A stretch of 64,000 nucleotides of DNA from an uncultured Acetobacteraceae bacterium (GCA_903895595.1 CAITUP010000064.1:1-64000), one strand, 5' to 3'; positions 32,468 through 41,369 are shown, numbered from the stretch's first letter. Translations and numbers: made by a program. The notes: a model not told the origin generated them from the letters alone.

Positions 32468-33709
32468 ATGCCGAACGCCCTGCCCCGCTGGTTGATCCCC
32501 CGCCTGCCCTTCTACTACGGCTGGGTCATCCTGGGCTGCGTCTGCTGCGCCGGCGTCGCGCGCCAGGGCGGCGCGGTGGCGACGCTGTCGGTGTTCGTGT
32601 CGCCCATGACGCAGGAGTTTGGCTGGTCCCGCACCGCGATCTCCGGCGCCGTGTCTTTGGGCGGAGTCCTCGCCGCGCTGCTGTCCCCCCGGCTCGGGCG
32701 CTATCTGGACAAGGCGGGGGCGCGGCTCGTGCTGTGCGTGGTGATCGTGGGCACAGGCGTTTCGACCGCGCTGCTATCGCTGACCCAGTCGCTGCCGGCC
32801 TTCTATCTATTGTACTGCATCGCTCGGATGAACTTCGCCGGCCCGTTCGATTTGGGCATCTACGGCGCGGTGAGCAACTGGTTCGTGGCCCGCCGAGCGT
32901 TTGCGACGGCGGTGGCGACGATGGGCGGCATGGTGGGACTGACACTCATGCCGATGGTGGCGCAGGCGGCGATGACGACAGGCGGCTGGCGCGGCGGCTG
33001 GCTCGCGGTCGGCGGCACGGCATTGCTGGTCGGGCTGCTGCCGGTCTGGCTGCTGCTGGTGCGCCGGCCGGAGGATGTGGGGCTGGTGCCGGACCGAACG
33101 GTGTCGGCCGATGGAGCGCGGGAGGAACCGTCGTTTACCAGGGCGCAGGCGCTGCGCACCCCGACGTTCTGGCTGCTGTCGCTGTTCACGCTGCTGGCCT
33201 ACCCCGTGCAAGGCGGAGTCAGCCTGCATCAGGCGCCGTTTTTGATCGAGCGTGGTCTGTCCCCCTCCGTCGCGGCCTCGGCGGTCGGCACGTTTTCGAT
33301 GGCTTCGGGTGTGGCGACATTGTGCTTCGGGCTAGTACCGCGGTGGGTGCCGATCCGGGTGCGGCTGGCGCTGGTGGGGGTGCTGATGAGCAGCGGCACG
33401 GCCCTGATGCTGACAGTGCACGGCGCGACGAACGCATTCCTGGCGGCGGGGCTGTTCGGGCTGGGGATCGGCGGGCTGCTGACGATGCTGCCGATCGCCT
33501 GGGCGGATTACTACGGGCGCCGGAGCTACGGTGCGATCCGCGGGATTGCGCTGTCGGTGCAGGTGCTGGCGCAGGCGGCCGGGCCGCTGATTTCCGGCGG
33601 GCTACGGGATTGGACGGGCGGATACGAGTGGTCGCTGACGGTGTGCGCGGTGCTGGCGGGATTAAGCGTCGGGGCCGCGCTTTTGGCGCGGCCGCCGGTT
33701 TATCGGTAG
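32468..33709 (+). CDS. MFS transporter (monocarboxylate/oxalate-type)
   Basis: A 413-residue major facilitator with 12 membrane segments. The N-terminus includes FYYGWVILGCVCCAGVARQG, characteristic of the monocarboxylate/oxalate-formate-like branch. Motif A-like sequence is SPRLGRYLDKAGARLV. It is divergent from the reductase operon across an 83-base gap and convergent with the SARP-like regulator, whose stop is five bases away. It may carry the substrate or product of the reductases. Confidence 0.85.
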   Translation: MPNALPRWLIPRLPFYYGWVILGCVCCAGVARQGGAVATLSVFVSPMTQEFGWSRTAISGAVSLGGVLAALLSPRLGRYLDKAGARLVLCVVIVGTGVSTALLSLTQSLPAFYLLYCIARMNFAGPFDLGIYGAVSNWFVARRAFATAVATMGGMVGLTLMPMVAQAAMTTGGWRGGWLAVGGTALLVGLLPVWLLLVRRPEDVGLVPDRTVSADGAREEPSFTRAQALRTPTFWLLSLFTLLAYPVQGGVSLHQAPFLIERGLSPSVAASAVGTFSMASGVATLCFGLVPRWVPIRVRLALVGVLMSSGTALMLTVHGATNAFLAAGLFGLGIGGLLTMLPIAWADYYGRRSYGAIRGIALSVQVLAQAAGPLISGGLRDWTGGYEWSLTVCAVLAGLSVGAALLARPPVYR

Positions 33710-33713
33710 GGCG

Positions 33714-35780
33714 TCAGGCGGGGATGCCGGCGCCGATCAGGTGTTCCACATACAGCGCCCGCCGCGCGGCATCGTGGAACGGCCAACGCTCCAACATGCG
33801 GGTAGCTTTGAACCCAGGATCGAGCTGCTTGGCCCTTCCCGCCATCTCGCTTGCTTCCTCTACGCGGCCCAAGGCGAACAACGACGCAGCAGTGAGACGC
33901 AAGTTGGAAGTGTAACGCGGGTTGGCGTAGTATGACAGATTTCCCCAATGGGACGCCTCGTCGTACGCCTTGCGGGCATAGTAAGCGATGCACAGGAAAT
34001 GGTAGGTTCTAAAAACAAAAGGATCGCGCGGCGATAACCGTAGCGCCCGAGCCGCCAGACGCTCGGCCTCATAGCTTTCGCCGATGTACGCGCGTGTGGG
34101 GCTGCTCCAAAGCAACACCTCGGCGTCGTTGGGAGTCATCTCCAAGGCGCGATTGGTCAATCTCACAGCCTCGGCGTGGTCCCGTTCGTAAACCGTCTTC
34201 CCATTGCCAAGCAGCGCCAACGCACGTGCGTTGCTGCTATCGAGCCTCACGGCGGCATTTGCGCAACGGTTCAGCGTTCGCACATCCAGGGCTGGATCCT
34301 CCGACCAACCTTGCCCGAGACGGAGACTGTACCATCCGGCCAGCGCACCATGCGCGGCGGCATATCCGGGTTCGAGTGAGATAGCTTGGCGTAACAGACG
34401 CCCTGCCTGATCGAAGCTCTCCGGTTCCAGCCGGAAGATCAGATCGCGGGCCTCCAATGTCAGATGATAGACACTGAGGTCATGCGGCCGTTGCAGACGG
34501 ATACGTTGAAGCTCCGCCTCATGCACGCGCGGTGCGAGCGAGTTGACGATCTGCTCGACGATCCGGTCTTGCGCGTCGAACAACATCCCGTCTTCGGCGT
34601 CGAAAGCATGTGCCCAATGCACCGCGCGGGTGGCGGCATCGGCCAGCTCCACCGACAACCGTAACCCTCGTCCAGTCGATCGTGCGGTCCCGGACACTAC
34701 ATATTGTACGCCGAGTTCGCGTTCGACGCGCCGCGGATCGGTGCCGCCTGTCGGAAACATACGGGTCGAGTTGCTGGATATCACGATCAGTTCCCGCACC
34801 CCTGCCAAGGTGCGGACGATATCCTCGGTCAACCCATCCGCGAGATAGGAGGGAACCGTATCCGGCCCCACGGTCCGAAACGGCATGACGGCAATCCACG
34901 GCGGGCCGCCGCCACGCGTCGGCTCGGGTGTGGCACGGACGATTGGGGCGACCGTCGGTGCCACGTCGAATTCGCCTTGCTTGATCGCCGCGACGAGCGC
35001 CTGTGTCGCCGCCGAGGGCTCCATGTCGAAATCTTCGCCCAGATGACTGTAAAGCGCATCGTAAGCCCGCAACGCCGCCCCGGTCTCCCCTTCCTCGGCA
35101 GCGCACCGCATAACGGTACGGCATGCTTCCTCATTCGCGGGGTCTTGCAGCAAAGCCGCTTCAGCAAGCGTCCGACGCTGGCGCCGGGGTATCCGAGAAT
35201 CCCGGAAGGCGTTCGTCAAAGCCCGCAACAACCGGTCGTTCGCATTTTGCCGGCGTGTACTGACCCATTCGCTAAAACTGGGGTCGAGGTCGTCGAGGCC
35301 GGCCAGCAGGACGTCCATCAATCTGACATCGCGCGGCACCAGTCCCAATTCGCCGCGTTCGAGCTCGGCCACCATCTCGGCCGTATCCACCTCGAAAGTA
35401 CCTGGCCGCAATCCGACCGTCAGACGGCCCGCCACCAGCGCATTGCAACCAGCCGCAATCAGGGCCTGACGGGTCTCATGCACCGCCTGACGCAACGTCG
35501 CCTGCGCGCGCGATTGTTCCGATTCGCTCCAGAGCAAGCCCGTCAAACGTTCCCGGCTCTCCTCCGGCGGATTATTCAAAGCCAACACCGCCAGCATGGC
35601 GCGGGCCTTGCGGTTCGGCAGAGGCACATCCTGCCCTTCGAACGACAGAAAAACCCCACCGGTCAGGCTGATACGCAGCGTACCGCAATCCGGCGCGATC
35701 TGATCCTGGACCCGAGACACCGAGTCCTGGAACGTCTGGAGGTCATGATATCGTTCGCCGACCGCCGGAATGTGATTCAT
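33714..35780 (-). CDS. SARP-like transcriptional regulator (winged helix + BTAD, TolB-like and TPR regions)
   Basis: A 688-residue regulator. Residues about 37-135 are an OmpR-type winged helix (LRISLTGGVFLSFEGQDVPL, then RKARAMLAVLAL and a basic recognition region around SRAQATLRQAVHETRQALIA). Residues 140-275 are a bacterial transcriptional activation domain (MDVLLAGLDDLDPSFSEWVS). Residues about 295-430 are a TolB/FlgO-like domain (WIAVMPFRTVGPDTV, SYLADGLTEDIVRTL, ELGVQYVVSGTARSTG). TPR-like repeats fill the rest. SARP-type proteins activate natural-product genes through 11-bp-spaced repeats, and two such boxes lie just upstream. It is divergent from the repeat-peptide gene and is the likely regulator of that locus. 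Confidence 0.85.
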   Translation of the reverse strand: MNHIPAVGERYHDLQTFQDSVSRVQDQIAPDCGTLRISLTGGVFLSFEGQDVPLPNRKARAMLAVLALNNPPEESRERLTGLLWSESEQSRAQATLRQAVHETRQALIAAGCNALVAGRLTVGLRPGTFEVDTAEMVAELERGELGLVPRDVRLMDVLLAGLDDLDPSFSEWVSTRRQNANDRLLRALTNAFRDSRIPRRQRRTLAEAALLQDPANEEACRTVMRCAAEEGETGAALRAYDALYSHLGEDFDMEPSAATQALVAAIKQGEFDVAPTVAPIVRATPEPTRGGGPPWIAVMPFRTVGPDTVPSYLADGLTEDIVRTLAGVRELIVISSNSTRMFPTGGTDPRRVERELGVQYVVSGTARSTGRGLRLSVELADAATRAVHWAHAFDAEDGMLFDAQDRIVEQIVNSLAPRVHEAELQRIRLQRPHDLSVYHLTLEARDLIFRLEPESFDQAGRLLRQAISLEPGYAAAHGALAGWYSLRLGQGWSEDPALDVRTLNRCANAAVRLDSSNARALALLGNGKTVYERDHAEAVRLTNRALEMTPNDAEVLLWSSPTRAYIGESYEAERLAARALRLSPRDPFVFRTYHFLCIAYYARKAYDEASHWGNLSYYANPRYTSNLRLTAASLFALGRVEEASEMAGRAKQLDPGFKATRMLERWPFHDAARRALYVEHLIGAGIPA

Positions 35781-35810
35781 TTGCTATACACCGGTCCTCA
35801 ACCCTACCGA

Positions 35811-35880
35811 CTCACGATGGACTCACGCTGGCGTGAAGTCAAACCCATTTCAACCGCAAGACCTCACGGTGGAATCACGC
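35811..35880. promoter_or_regulatory. Two SARP-style boxes with 11-bp periodicity
   Basis: CTCACGATGGACTCACGC (35811-35828) and CTCACGGTGGAATCACGC (35863-35880) match at 16 of 18 positions. Each contains TCACG twice with an 11-base step, the spacing SARP and OmpR-type winged helices recognise. They lie in the 173-base gap between the divergent regulator and peptide genes. The first box runs into a near palindrome (GACTCACGC-TG-GCGTGAAGTC). No convincing -35/-10 pair is visible. Confidence 0.55.
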
Positions 35881-35953
35881 ATGATCAGCGATGGTTGCAC
35901 ATCGGCGCCGGGCATTTCGCCTTAGGGTTGCCACTGAACAGGGGATTACGGGG

Positions 35954-36148
35954 ATGACAAACAACAAGCGCATCGTTCGCACGCAACCCAGCGCGATCCG
36001 CGTGATCCGGACGCCGGAAAACGTGGCGACGCAAACCCAGACCGACGGCGCCTTTCAAATCGGCGACGGTGGCTGCATCTATCGCTTCGGCGACGGTGGC
36101 TGCATCTATCGCTTCGGCGACGGCGGCTGCATCTCCCGCTTCGGCTGA
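35954..36148 (+). CDS. Small repeat peptide, candidate ribosomally made natural-product precursor
   Basis: A 64-residue peptide. Residues 1-36 (MTNNKRIVRTQPSAIRVIRT, then PENVATQTQTDGAFQI) resemble a leader: polar, basic at the start, and with no signal peptide. Residues 37-63 are three 9-residue units, GDGGCIYRF, GDGGCIYRF and GDGGCISRF, and the peptide closes with Gly64. Each unit has one Cys and one or no Tyr. The first two units are identical in DNA and the third differs at two bases in total. An AGGGG site sits about nine bases before the ATG. It lies 24 bases before a DUF6065-like gene and opposite a SARP-like regulator. Leader plus tandem core repeats is the pattern of RiPP precursors, but no classical modifying enzyme is adjacent. 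Confidence 0.75.
   Translation: MTNNKRIVRTQPSAIRVIRTPENVATQTQTDGAFQIGDGGCIYRFGDGGCIYRFGDGGCISRFG
36062..36142 (+). repeat. Three tandem 27-bp repeats encoding GDGGCI(Y/S)RF
   Basis: Units at 36062-36088, 36089-36115 and 36116-36142. Units 1 and 2 are identical. Unit 3 has GGC for GGT (silent) and TCC for TAT (Tyr to Ser). The identity at DNA level suggests recent duplication or gene conversion within the core region. Confidence 0.95.
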
Positions 36149-36171
36149 GGCCAAATGGGGACACGACGGAT

Positions 36172-36972
36172 ATGGAACGCGGGCAGGATCCACTGATTAC
36201 CTTCTACCGGATGCTGCCCGGTGCTCCACAACCGAAGCGAGCGAGGCTCGACGCCGGCGGGACGCTGCCAACAGCCGCCTACCGCTATTGCGAACCATCA
36301 CGCCTCGCATCCGCTTTCGGCTACTACATCTTCCTGCCGACCTCGTTCCAGGTGGAATGGGACGGCGGCACCGGCGGTCTTTGGTCCTTCGACGACGGCG
36401 ACCATTGGTACCCGCTGAACGAGACAGCGTACCCGAACAGCATGGCGGATTTCGATGCCGTCGCGCCGGGACCCTGCAAGGGCTTCTGCCCCTCCTTTCT
36501 AACCTTCACGGTCGATCATGCCCTGCTCCAGGTCTGGACCGGCTGGTTCGTGCGCACCGCGCCGGGCTACAGCATCCTGGTCCGCGGCCCCGCCAACCTC
36601 ACCCGCCCCGCGGGGTACGAGGTGCTGGAGGGAATCATCGAGACCGACTCCTGGTTCGGCCCGCTGTTCACCAACATCCGCTTCACCCGCTCGGACGTAC
36701 CCATCCTGTTCGATAACACGCGGCCGTTCCTGCAGGTCCAGGCGTTGAACCGCGCCATCTATGCGGAGGAGCTGCAAAAGAACTTCGTCGTGGAGGACGC
36801 CACCGCGATCCCGCCGGAGTTGTGGAAAGCCTACGAGGAAAGCCTCATCGACCCGATCGTCCGCAACCCCGAGCAGGCCCATTACGCGAAGACCGCTCGG
36901 CGACGGCGGGCGAGCGAGGCCGCCGCCTGCCCGTGGCCCGGACATGCCGCGACGCCCGGTCATGAGTCTTGA
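36172..36972 (+). CDS. DUF6065-like protein, partner of the repeat peptide
   Basis: A 266-residue soluble protein that I believe belongs to the DUF6065 family, from memory of its layout. It shows PTAAYRYCEPSRLASAFGYY, then FLPTSFQVEWDGG, FDAVAPGPCKGFCPSFLTFT, VWTGWFVRTAPGYSILVRGP and DSWFGPLFTNIRFTR. The family has no assigned reaction. Conserved Cys, His and Trp residues and its place directly after the peptide gene (23-base gap) make it the best candidate for a maturation or binding partner. The C-terminal 30 residues are basic and low-complexity. The last 11 bases overlap the exporter gene. Confidence 0.7.
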   Translation: MERGQDPLITFYRMLPGAPQPKRARLDAGGTLPTAAYRYCEPSRLASAFGYYIFLPTSFQVEWDGGTGGLWSFDDGDHWYPLNETAYPNSMADFDAVAPGPCKGFCPSFLTFTVDHALLQVWTGWFVRTAPGYSILVRGPANLTRPAGYEVLEGIIETDSWFGPLFTNIRFTRSDVPILFDNTRPFLQVQALNRAIYAEELQKNFVVEDATAIPPELWKAYEESLIDPIVRNPEQAHYAKTARRRRASEAAACPWPGHAATPGHES

Positions 36973-37915
36973 TTATCGCCTGCCGCATTTGGCACTGGAT
37001 TCGGCGGTCATAACCGAGTCCGTCCTCGACCGGATGCGCCGCATGCGCGGTATCGTCTACTATCTGTGCCTTAACGCCGCGATGCTCGTGGACGCTTCAG
37101 TCGTCCACCGACTCGGAACCAAGATTTCCGTCGTTCAGATGTGCCTGATTCGCGGCATCGGAGTCGGACTCCTGGTGCTTGTCCTATCGCGCGGCCAGGG
37201 CTTGTCGGTGTTTCGCACCCAAATGCCCCTCGCCCAGATCGGCCGAGGCTGCCTGAACCTGGTGTCCTTCTGGGCCATCTTCTACGCTCTGGCCCATCTC
37301 CTGCTCGCGGATGCATCGGCGATAAACTACTCCCGCGCCCTGTTCATGACCTTGTTGGGGGTCTGGTGGTTCGGGGAGAAAGTCGGCCGCTGGCGCTGGA
37401 CCACGATCATCCTGAGCTATGTCGGCGCGTTGGTGATTGTCAGCCCCGGATTCTCCCAATGGAACCCGGTGTATTTGGTCGCACTCGCGGGTGCCGCACT
37501 GAATGCGACGGCCATGGCGGGGACGAAACGCCTGACCGAAACCGACGGTGCCCAGACGACTCTGGCATACACTGCGGCCGTCGCCTTGGTGCTGTCGTTA
37601 CCGGCGCTCTGGGAAAACTGGCCGTGGCATGACCCGCTGTTCCTGGTGCTTGCCGTCAGCGGCGCCGCGACCGTGCACTTCGGCCAACAGGCCATGCGCT
37701 ACGCCGACATGTCGCTGCTCGCCCCCTATGACTACCTGCGCCTGCCGCTGGTGATCCTGGTCGGCTTCGTGTTCTTCCATGAAGTGCCCGGTGTCGCCAC
37801 CTGGGGGGGCGCAGTGCTGATCGTCCTGTCCGGCGTGTTGCTCTGGGTGCGGGAGACCAAGCGAGTCCTCGTGCGCAATCCTGCCGTTGCCTCGGACTCC
37901 ACCCCCCGCCTATAA
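36962..37915 (+). CDS. EamA/DMT-family membrane exporter
   Basis: A 317-residue drug/metabolite transporter with about ten membrane segments in two EamA halves (for example NLVSFWAIFYALAHLLLADA and GGAVLIVLSGVLLWV). The second half includes HFGQQAMRYADMSLLAPYDY, common in this family. It starts inside the 3' end of the DUF6065-like gene (11-base overlap), so it is translated with it. Export of a small product of the peptide locus is a reasonable inference. DMT carriers of amino acids and nucleosides are an alternative. Confidence 0.82.
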   Translation: MSLDYRLPHLALDSAVITESVLDRMRRMRGIVYYLCLNAAMLVDASVVHRLGTKISVVQMCLIRGIGVGLLVLVLSRGQGLSVFRTQMPLAQIGRGCLNLVSFWAIFYALAHLLLADASAINYSRALFMTLLGVWWFGEKVGRWRWTTIILSYVGALVIVSPGFSQWNPVYLVALAGAALNATAMAGTKRLTETDGAQTTLAYTAAVALVLSLPALWENWPWHDPLFLVLAVSGAATVHFGQQAMRYADMSLLAPYDYLRLPLVILVGFVFFHEVPGVATWGGAVLIVLSGVLLWVRETKRVLVRNPAVASDSTPRL

Positions 37916-37990
37916 GCCCTGTATCGACCCCAAACACACCCAAGTACGACCGTATCAGGCGATACGAGGGGAATACAGGAGAGGCCCACC

Positions 37991-39298
37991 ATGTACGAAG
38001 CCGTCGAAAAATCGGCGATGCGGAAGATCTATATCCGCCTGCTGCCGTTTGCGATTCTCAGCTACTTCCTCGCCTACGTCGATCGCATCAACGTCAGCTT
38101 CGCGGCGCTGACGATGAAGGGCGACCTGGGCATCAGTGCGACCGAATACGGCTTCGCGTTGGGAACCTTCTACTGGGGCTATTTCATCTTCGAGGTTCCC
38201 AGCAATCTGGTCATGGAGAAGGTCGGCGCGCGGATGTGGATCGCGCGCATCATGATCTCCTGGGGCATTCTCGCGGGCATCACCGCCCTGGTGGTGGGAC
38301 CGACCAGTTTCGGCGTGGTGCGGTTCTTCCTCGGCGCCGCCGAGGCCGGGTTCTTCCCGGGCATCGTGCTCTATTTCACCTACTGGTTTCCGTCCTATCA
38401 CCACGCCCGAATCGTCTCGGGCTTCCTGATCGGGCTGCCCATCGCCGTCGCCGGCGGCGCGCCGCTCTCCACCGCCCTTCTCGGATTGGACGGCATGCTC
38501 GGCCTCAAAGGCTGGCAGATCATGTACATCGCCGAGGCCATCCCAACGGTCGCCATCGGCATCGTCACGTTGTTCGTGCTGACCGACCTGCCGGAGCAGG
38601 CGAAGTTTCTGACGCGCGAGGAAAAGGACTGGCTGTCCGCCAAGCTGCTGGCCGAGCGCAAAGCCAAGGAAGCGGTGAAGAAGTTCACGCTGTTGCAGGG
38701 CATGTTCGATCCCAAGGTGCTGCTGCTGGCGCTGAACTACTTCGGCATCGTCACCGCCAGCCTGGGCGTGCTGTTCTTCATGCCGCAGATCATCAAATCC
38801 ATCGGCGTGAAGGACAACATGACGGTCGGCTGGTTGACGATGGTGCCGTATATCTGCGGCGGTATCGGGCTGGTGGTCTGGGGGCGCGTTTCCGACCGCA
38901 TGAATGAGCGTCGCTGGAACCTGCTTGGCACCTGCGTGGTGTCCACCGTCGGCCTAATCATCGCCGGCATGACGATGGGCACCTGGTGGGCGCTGGTCGG
39001 CATGTCCATCGCGGCGGTCGGCTTCTACGGCTCCAAAGGTCCGTTCTGGTCGATGCCGCCGATGTTCCTGACCGGCACGGCCGCGGCCGGCGCCATCGCC
39101 TGGATCAACTCCATCGGCAATTTGGGCGGATTCTTCGGCCCCTGGTATGTCGGGGTGATCAAGGACGGCACCGGCAGCTACGAGTACGGGCTGTATGGCT
39201 TGGCCCTGCTCGGGGCGATTGCCTCGATCGTCTGCGCGTTCTTCCTGCACATTCCGAATGTGGCGAAGGACGCGGTGGTGGAGGTGGCGGGCGACTAA
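37991..39298 (+). CDS. MFS transporter, anion:cation symporter (ACS) family
   Basis: A 435-residue major facilitator of the ACS branch, which imports organic anions such as tartrate, phthalate or glucarate. The hallmark AYVDRINVSFAALTMKGDLG is at residues about 28-47, with FYWGYFIFEVPSNLVMEKVG next and RFFLGAAEAGFFPGIVLY later. An AGGAG site precedes the ATG. It is 75 bases after the exporter gene and may start its own transcript. Confidence 0.88.
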   Translation: MYEAVEKSAMRKIYIRLLPFAILSYFLAYVDRINVSFAALTMKGDLGISATEYGFALGTFYWGYFIFEVPSNLVMEKVGARMWIARIMISWGILAGITALVVGPTSFGVVRFFLGAAEAGFFPGIVLYFTYWFPSYHHARIVSGFLIGLPIAVAGGAPLSTALLGLDGMLGLKGWQIMYIAEAIPTVAIGIVTLFVLTDLPEQAKFLTREEKDWLSAKLLAERKAKEAVKKFTLLQGMFDPKVLLLALNYFGIVTASLGVLFFMPQIIKSIGVKDNMTVGWLTMVPYICGGIGLVVWGRVSDRMNERRWNLLGTCVVSTVGLIIAGMTMGTWWALVGMSIAAVGFYGSKGPFWSMPPMFLTGTAAAGAIAWINSIGNLGGFFGPWYVGVIKDGTGSYEYGLYGLALLGAIASIVCAFFLHIPNVAKDAVVEVAGD

Positions 39299-39561
39299 TC
39301 CAAACCATCGTCCGCGCCTGCGCCGATCTTCGTTATCTACCTTGGCTCCGCGATAACCCGACTGAATCGCGGGCCAAGGCGTTGGAACTCGATTCGGCTG
39401 CCTTGCATGATCAGGCGCGGCATCCTCGACCCCGAATCACGGCGAGACCCGATCGAACCGACCCGCGACGGGTCGGCGAGCTTCCGTCACGAGGGTGGCG
39501 TCTGCCGTGGAAGAATTCCCCTGGCTCTCACCAGGGGAACGGTCGCCAGTATCGCAAAAAA
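39299..39561. other. Intergenic region with a 9-bp hairpin
   Basis: A 263-base gap between convergent genes. The only structure seen is a perfect hairpin at 39516-39539, TTCCCCTGG-CTCTCA-CCAGGGGAA. There is no strong U run on either side, so a terminator role for the leftward aminoacylase-like gene or the rightward MFS gene is only possible. Confidence 0.4.
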
Positions 39562-41271
39562 TCAATTCCGGTGCTGATGATACCAGCTATTGCGCAGCAC
39601 CTTACCCGGCAGCGCACCCGTGTGCACCCCGTTCTCCAGCAGCACCTGACCGTTGACGATGGTCATGTAAATCCCCTCGGCCGGCTCCTTGATCCGCCAA
39701 CCGCCGAGCGGGAAATCGTGTACCACGCTTTCCGGCCCCGGCTTCACGGTCTTGGGGTCGAAGATGACGATATCCGCCGCCATCCCTTCCCGCAGCAGCC
39801 CGCGATCGTGGATGCCGAACACCGACGCGGAATCGAACGTCAGCTTCCGCACCGCCTGTTCCAAAGTAAGAACTTTCCGTTCCCGCACCCACTCCGCCAG
39901 CAGCCGCGTCGTGTAGCCGTAACCGCCGTGGAACTGCACATGCGCCCCGCCGTCGCCCAGACCGATAATGGCGTTGGGATACGTCAGGATTTTCGTCATC
40001 GCTTCGTCGTCGATGTTGTTTTCCGCTTGCAGGAAGCGGGTTTCCAGGTTTTCCTCGACCACGATGTCCAGGAACGCATCGATCACGCGCTTGCCGGTCA
40101 TTTCCGCGATTTCGCCGATGCTTTTGAACTGGAATGGCTTGTTCTTCTCCAGCACCGGCTCGTTCAGCCACATGTAGTTCCACCAGGTCTTGGAAAACCC
40201 GACGGCGTTGTGCGGCACGGTCTGCGCCACCGCTTCCGCGTGCAGCAGATCGCGCACGGCCGGATCGGCGTAGGCTTTCAGCTTTTCCTCGTCTGAGGAA
40301 ATCAGAATCGGATGCCATGTCGGCAGACCGCGGAAGACCTGGCAGTTCTTCATCGTGAAGTCCTGCGTCACCCGGTTCGGGCTGCACATCGGGTACGCGC
40401 GTATGCCCTGCGCGGCAGTTTCGTCCACCCGCGCCATGTGCTGCTTCCATTTGTCGGGCCAACGGACGGTTTGACTGAGGCTGTTGTAAACGACCGGCCG
40501 CCCCGTCGCTTCCGCGATGCGGGACATCATGCCGTCCTTCAGCTCCATATCCACGCCGCCGCCGACCTGGATGGTGCCGGTGGACAGTTCCCGGAGCACG
40601 TCGCCGAGTGCCAGAATTTCGTTATCGTCAGCCCACAGCGCCGGGATTTGCACGCCCTGCGGATCGTAGTGACCTTTCTGTCGGGACAGCGACAACCCGA
40701 GCGCACCGGCCGTCATGCCGTCGCGTACGACATCCTGCATGGCCTTGAGTTCTTCCGGCGTCGCCGCGCGCTTCTGGCAATCGTCGCCCATCACGTAATA
40801 CCGAACCGGGGTATGGCCGATCAGCGCGCCGGTGTTCACACCGAGGCTTTTGTCCAGCCGGTCCATATATTGGCCCATCGTTTCCCAATCGACGTCGATG
40901 GTGCCGAGCACATCCATCGGGATGGCTTCGACGTAGGACAGGAATTCCGCTGTACGGTTCTGCGCTTTTTTGGTCGGCCGCACCGGGGCGAGCGACAGCG
41001 AACAATTGCCGAAAATGACCGTTGTCGCGCCATGCTGCGGGGAGAAGCTGCACAGCGGATCCCAGGTCACCTGACCGTCGTAATGCGCGTGATTGTCGAT
41101 GAAGCCGGGTGCCACGGCCTGGCCGCCGGCATCGATGGTGCGGGTCGCGGGGCCGCTGAGCTTGCCGATTTCGGCGATCTTGCCATTTCGCACGCCCACA
41201 TCGCCACGGAACGCCGGGTTGCCGGAGCCGTCGACGATGAGCCCGTTTTTGATCAACAGGTCGTACGCCAC
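39562..41271 (-). CDS. Amidohydrolase family 3 protein, N-acyl-D-amino-acid deacylase-like
   Basis: A 569-residue metal-dependent amidohydrolase with the D-aminoacylase layout. It starts YDLLIKNGLIVDGSGNPAFR. The first metal motif is PGFIDNHAHYDGQVTWDP. Further motifs are TVIFGNCSLSLAPVRP, ALIGHTPVRYYVMG and the late GLGDGGAHVQFHGGYGYTTR. Family members remove acyl or carbamoyl groups from N-substituted amino acids. It is the last gene of a leftward catabolic run that begins with a mandelate-racemase-like gene. Confidence 0.85.
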   Translation of the reverse strand: MAYDLLIKNGLIVDGSGNPAFRGDVGVRNGKIAEIGKLSGPATRTIDAGGQAVAPGFIDNHAHYDGQVTWDPLCSFSPQHGATTVIFGNCSLSLAPVRPTKKAQNRTAEFLSYVEAIPMDVLGTIDVDWETMGQYMDRLDKSLGVNTGALIGHTPVRYYVMGDDCQKRAATPEELKAMQDVVRDGMTAGALGLSLSRQKGHYDPQGVQIPALWADDNEILALGDVLRELSTGTIQVGGGVDMELKDGMMSRIAEATGRPVVYNSLSQTVRWPDKWKQHMARVDETAAQGIRAYPMCSPNRVTQDFTMKNCQVFRGLPTWHPILISSDEEKLKAYADPAVRDLLHAEAVAQTVPHNAVGFSKTWWNYMWLNEPVLEKNKPFQFKSIGEIAEMTGKRVIDAFLDIVVEENLETRFLQAENNIDDEAMTKILTYPNAIIGLGDGGAHVQFHGGYGYTTRLLAEWVRERKVLTLEQAVRKLTFDSASVFGIHDRGLLREGMAADIVIFDPKTVKPGPESVVHDFPLGGWRIKEPAEGIYMTIVNGQVLLENGVHTGALPGKVLRNSWYHQHRN

Positions 41272-41369
41272 TTTCTTGCCCTCCAGTTATTGGTCGGGGG
41301 CGCCATTCGCGACCCCGTCGCTTAGCACCGGAAAGGTTAGCACATCGCCGAAATCGCACAAATTCGGTG

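Noticed and set aside
35891-35953. A longer peptide starting upstream of 35954
   Set aside because: The extension (MVAHRRRAFRLRVATEQ) lacks a ribosome site, whereas the ATG at 35954 has AGGGG at good distance.
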